25,451 nt of DNA from an uncultured Lachnoanaerobaculum sp. (lineage in GTDB: Bacteria > Bacillota > Clostridia > Lachnospirales > Lachnospiraceae): NCBI GenBank assembly GCA_946999385.1, contig CAMQCZ010000023.1:1-25451 (forward strand), in the 5' to 3' direction. This document shows positions 24,969 through 25,451 of the stretch, piece after piece (position 1 is the first letter of the stretch; each line of letters begins with the position of its first letter). The position numbers were made by a program, and so were the translations under genes. The notes beneath the pieces are model-generated. The model saw nothing but the letters and a program-made list of their open reading frames with translations, ran no database searches and had not been told where the DNA came from.

Positions 24969-25009
24969 TGTAAAGTTCAAAAGACAAGGTTTGTAAAGTT
25001 GTTGTAAAG
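24969..25009 (-). promoter_or_regulatory. Pho box: repeated CTTTACA operator upstream of pstS
   Basis: The heptamer CTTTACA occurs three times on the minus strand: 25003-25009, 24992-24998 and 24969-24975. The first two are 11 bases apart and the third is 23 further, close to two helical turns, leaving room for one degenerate repeat near 24982. TTTACA-like direct repeats with 11-bp spacing match the PhoP/PhoB recognition pattern known from Bacillus. They occupy the -35 region of the pstS promoter. Confidence 0.8.
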
Positions 25010-25082
25010 TATATAATGAACTGCATCTAAATCCAGATAATAATTTTAAAACTAAAAAGTCAAGCATTAAATGCAAATAGCT

Positions 25083-25451
25083 TTTAAATATAAATTGCAA
25101 CTGTAAGTGTCAGTATATTATAACGTATGTTCTAAGCTTTTATAAACCTCATTAGAGCTTAATCCATCAAACATTTTTCTAGGATAGTTATTCATAAAGC
25201 TTTCAATTTCTTGTATTCTCTTTTTACTAAATTTACCTATATCCATACCCTTTTCAATAAATCTTCTTATCAATTTATTGTTATTTTCATTACTTCCTCT
25301 CTCATAAGAGCAGTAGCTATGTTCATAAAAATATTTTATACCCATTTCTTCTATTGCTCTTGCGTTACTAAGCTCTGTACTATTGTCGCTTGTTATACTC
25401 TTAAATACCTTATTGAATTTTGTTTTATATTCTTTTCTTAATCCTTCTATA
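25083..25451 (-). mobile_element. IS30-family insertion sequence, 3' part
   Basis: An insertion sequence enters from the right edge. Its transposase gene ends at 25118, and the bases beyond (TAAATTGCAACTGTAAGTG at 25091-25109 and AT-rich flank) are a good candidate for its terminal inverted repeat. The matching end and target duplication are outside the window, so the left limit near 25083 is approximate. Confidence 0.65.
25118..25451 (-). CDS. IS30-family transposase, C-terminal part (runs off the window)
   Basis: The reading frame is open on the minus strand from the window edge to a TAA at 25118-25120, at least 110 codons; the ATG at 25345 is internal, not a start. Visible motifs of the DDE domain: ITSDNSTEL with the second catalytic Asp, then YCSYERGSNENNNKLIRRF with the catalytic Glu in SNEN, and FIEKGMDI. 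This is the standard IS30 C-terminus, and nothing in the visible part is broken. The helix-turn-helix and first catalytic Asp would lie to the right. Confidence 0.92.
   Translation of the reverse strand, partial: IEGLRKEYKTKFNKVFKSITSDNSTELSNARAIEEMGIKYFYEHSYCSYERGSNENNNKLIRRFIEKGMDIGKFSKKRIQEIESFMNNYPRKMFDGLSSNEVYKSLEHTL

Noticed and set aside
25118..25345. Stand-alone 75-residue protein
   Set aside because: The frame stays open to the window edge and the motifs show it is the C-terminal part of an IS30 transposase.

Overview
This window is low-GC Clostridia-type (Firmicutes) chromosome. Most of it (1 to about 17.9 kb) is very AT-rich, with AGGAGG-type ribosome binding sites, many ATA/AGA codons, lipoprotein-type solute-binding proteins, and the Gram-positive style gene set oppABCDF, glyA, apt, recJ and a ymfI-like reductase. 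Two complete peptide transporters suggest a peptide-using anaerobe (Lachnospiraceae or Peptostreptococcaceae-like). The species cannot be read from the sequence.

Layout. 1-74 is the right end of an IS200/IS605-type element, with a TnpB omega-RNA-like 3' end and a perfect 10-bp terminal hairpin. 214-1407 (+) is a Na+/H+ antiporter of the NHA type, facing oppA across a bidirectional terminator (1421-1454). On the minus strand, 7198 down to 1471 is a peptide ABC transporter in the order oppB-C-D-F-A, with a candidate promoter at 7248-7276. 9232 down to 7422 is a glyA-apt operon with its own promoter and terminator. 17047 down to 9400 is a second peptide transporter (binding protein-B-C-D-F), followed without real gaps by a membrane-anchored barnase homologue and recJ. 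17138-17863 (+) is a YmfI-like short-chain reductase, divergent from that operon.

17864-18503 has no intact gene. It holds a broken Cro/CI-type (HTH_26-like) regulator that still has a near-consensus promoter, plus a perfect 34-bp palindrome. Next comes a complete phosphate-starvation module on the minus strand: pstS-pstC-pstA-pstB-phoU-phoB-phoR (24901 down to 18504), driven by a promoter whose -35 region is replaced by repeated TTTACA Pho boxes. Sampled lines of this module are clearly richer in G+C than the rest, and it lies between the decayed spacer and an IS30-family transposase that runs off the right edge (25118-25451). It therefore looks like a block with a separate history.

How the genes work together: the two Opp systems import peptides for amino acids. 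GlyA and Apt supply one-carbon units and salvage adenine. The Pst/PhoU/PhoBR set imports phosphate and controls its own expression. The most unusual single gene is the barnase homologue: the fold's signature residues are kept but the catalytic His is Gly, it carries a membrane anchor, and no barstar gene is visible.
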